A DNA stretch of 64,000 nt from Siansivirga zeaxanthinifaciens CC-SAMT-1 (GTDB taxonomy: Bacteria; Bacteroidota; Bacteroidia; Flavobacteriales; Flavobacteriaceae), in contig NZ_CP007202.1 of assembly GCF_000941055.1 (NCBI RefSeq), positions 1,174,001-1,238,000 of the forward strand. The letters are read 5' to 3'. Positions within the stretch are counted from its first letter, which is position 1. Each line of letters opens with the position of its first letter. Made by a program: the position numbers and the translations under genes. The notes under the pieces were generated by a model. That model was not told the origin of the DNA, did not search any database, and saw nothing but the letters and a program-made list of their open reading frames with translations. Shown here piece by piece: positions 62,950-64,000 of the stretch.

Positions 62950-64000
62950 ATGATGCAACCAACCACATTTTACGTAGCTTTAGGAAGTAATAAAGGCGAT
63001 AAATTTAAAAATCTACAGGACGCTATAGATTTAATTCATTTTAAAATTGGCCACATTACCCTTATTTCTAAAGTGTATAAATCGCCAGCTTTTGGTTTTG
63101 AAAGTGACGATTTTTTTAATTGTTGCCTCATTCTAGAAAGCTATTTAGAACCCCAGGTGGTTTTAGAGTCTTTGCTAAAAATTGAAACACAACTAGGACG
63201 TGTTCGAACAGACCTAAACACATACGAAGCACGTATTATCGATTTAGATATTATTTTGGTTGAAGACCAGATTATAAATACAAACACACTAATAGTACCG
63301 CATCCCGAAATGCAAAAACGAAAGTTTGTTTTGCAGCCATTAAGCGATATTGCATCAAATGTAAAACACCCATTATTACAAAAAGATATTGCGCATTTGT
63401 TAGTTGATTGTGCCGACCCAAGTGTTCTGGAACCTATTAATATTGGGTTAAAAAAACCAAGTAAAGCCATCGATTTTTCTAAATATAGTTTTATTGCTAT
63501 TGAAGGTAATATAGGAGCAGGAAAAACCAGTTTAGCTAACAAAATAGCCAACGATTTTAATGCAAAACTTATTTTAGAACGGTTTGCCGATAATCCGTTT
63601 TTGCCCAAGTTTTATAACGATGCGGTGCGTTATGCTTTTCCATTAGAAATGTCTTTCCTTGCCGATAGATACCAACAAATTAGCGACGATTTATCGCAAC
63701 TTGATTTGTTTAAAGATTTTATTGTTAGTGATTATGATGTTTTTAAATCGCTCATTTTTTCAAAAATAACATTACAAGAAGACGAGTTTAAACTATACAG
63801 AAAGTTGTTTTATTTAATGTATAAAGAGCTTCGTAAACCCGATTTATATGTGTATTTGTATCAAGATACCGAACGTTTGCAGGAAAATATTAAAAAACGC
63901 GGACGCGATTACGAGCAAAATATAGCCAATGAATATCTCGAAAAAATCAATACGGGCTATTTAGAATTTTTAAAAACACAAACCGAATTTAACGTAAAAA
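62950..64000 (+). CDS. Bifunctional FolK (HPPK) - deoxynucleoside kinase fusion, 5' part
   Basis: An open frame from ATG 62950 (a second ATG follows directly) runs past the window end, with 350 codons visible. Residues about 4-150 are 6-hydroxymethyl-dihydropterin pyrophosphokinase: FYVALGSNKGDKFKNLQ, RIIDLDIILVED and VPHPEMQKRKFVLQPL. After a linker, residues about 178 onward are a dNK-type kinase with P-loop GNIGAGKT (186-193), LERFADNPFLPKFY and SDYDVFKSLIF. It joins folate synthesis to deoxynucleoside salvage. I recall this fusion in other Flavobacteriaceae. No frameshift or stop separates the halves. Confidence 0.92.
   Translation, partial: MMQPTTFYVALGSNKGDKFKNLQDAIDLIHFKIGHITLISKVYKSPAFGFESDDFFNCCLILESYLEPQVVLESLLKIETQLGRVRTDLNTYEARIIDLDIILVEDQIINTNTLIVPHPEMQKRKFVLQPLSDIASNVKHPLLQKDIAHLLVDCADPSVLEPINIGLKKPSKAIDFSKYSFIAIEGNIGAGKTSLANKIANDFNAKLILERFADNPFLPKFYNDAVRYAFPLEMSFLADRYQQISDDLSQLDLFKDFIVSDYDVFKSLIFSKITLQEDEFKLYRKLFYLMYKELRKPDLYVYLYQDTERLQENIKKRGRDYEQNIANEYLEKINTGYLEFLKTQTEFNVK

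Noticed and set aside
63141-63608. 155-codon minus-strand open frame at the right end
   Set aside because: It lies opposite the FolK-dNK gene, whose motifs are unambiguous.
1-64000. tRNA, rRNA, CRISPR arrays and insertion sequences
   Set aside because: Gaps were read on both strands; none shows cloverleaf-type structure, regularly spaced repeats or transposase remnants.

Overview
The window looks like a chromosomal stretch of a gliding or surface-moving member of the Flavobacteriaceae (Bacteroidota). The base composition is visibly AT-rich. Promoters fit the Bacteroidota form with a TAnnTTTG -7 element. Shine-Dalgarno sequences are essentially absent. The gene set (SprA, PorG, PorP/SprF, a RemB-like protein, a primary sigma factor of only 287 residues, a FolK-deoxynucleoside kinase fusion) is typical of that family. 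No rRNA, tRNA, CRISPR array, insertion sequence or prophage was seen. Coding density is very high and no gap exceeds 300 bases.

Layout. 1-2.3 kb: end of a cytochrome oxidase subunit I gene, ruvB and queG. 2.4-10.7 kb: an accessory sugar locus (LacI-type regulator, twin operators, TonB-dependent receptor, secreted glutaredoxin, SUT/GPH-type transporter, PfkB fructokinase, GH13 sucrose-phosphorylase-like enzyme) that reads as a complete sucrose import and phosphorolysis pathway. 10.8-25.8 kb: maeB, ruvA, sprA, gcvH, a VanZ-like gene, two TonB-like proteins and a RemB-like barrel, forming a type IX secretion/gliding neighbourhood. 26-31.3 kb: cytochrome oxidase assembly and subunits (ctaB, two subunit III genes, subunit IV, a SCO1-like pair, DUF420, a small CxxC protein). 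31.4-37.8 kb: a tripartite ABC exporter with two MacB-type permeases, with tsaB appended. 37.8-42.3 kb: MscS channel, Nfu scaffold, PorP/SprF, gamma-carbonic-anhydrase-like protein, murI. 42.3-49.8 kb, minus strand: CBS protein, nadK, porG, uppS, bamA and two OmpH/Skp chaperones, an envelope-biogenesis cluster. 49.9-55.5 kb: pdxJ, a hydrolase, a PF04020 membrane protein, trigger factor, clpP, clpX. 55.7-64 kb: GH3-like enzyme, DUF2797 protein, rpsU, primary sigma factor, AsmA-like protein, queuosine-precursor transporter, and the 5' part of folK-dNK, which runs off the end.

The most notable non-gene signal is an interspersed repeat of about 82-95 bp, present four times. It has conserved ends resembling GCGTTAG and TAACGC, an internal CCGACCC block and a variable central hairpin. 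All four copies sit directly 3' of a plus-strand gene, two of them touching the stop codon. Other points worth checking are the sugar locus apparently inserted between queG and maeB, a terminator just after its receptor gene, a degenerate SCO-like protein, a TonB C-terminal-like domain fused to the RemB-like barrel, and a trigger-factor promoter embedded in a 15-bp inverted repeat.

Several starts were moved by reading the sequence: the glutaredoxin, second TonB protein, ctaB, long OmpH, bamA, uppS and DUF2797. No computation or database search was possible, so family names rest on motif recognition and neighbourhood.
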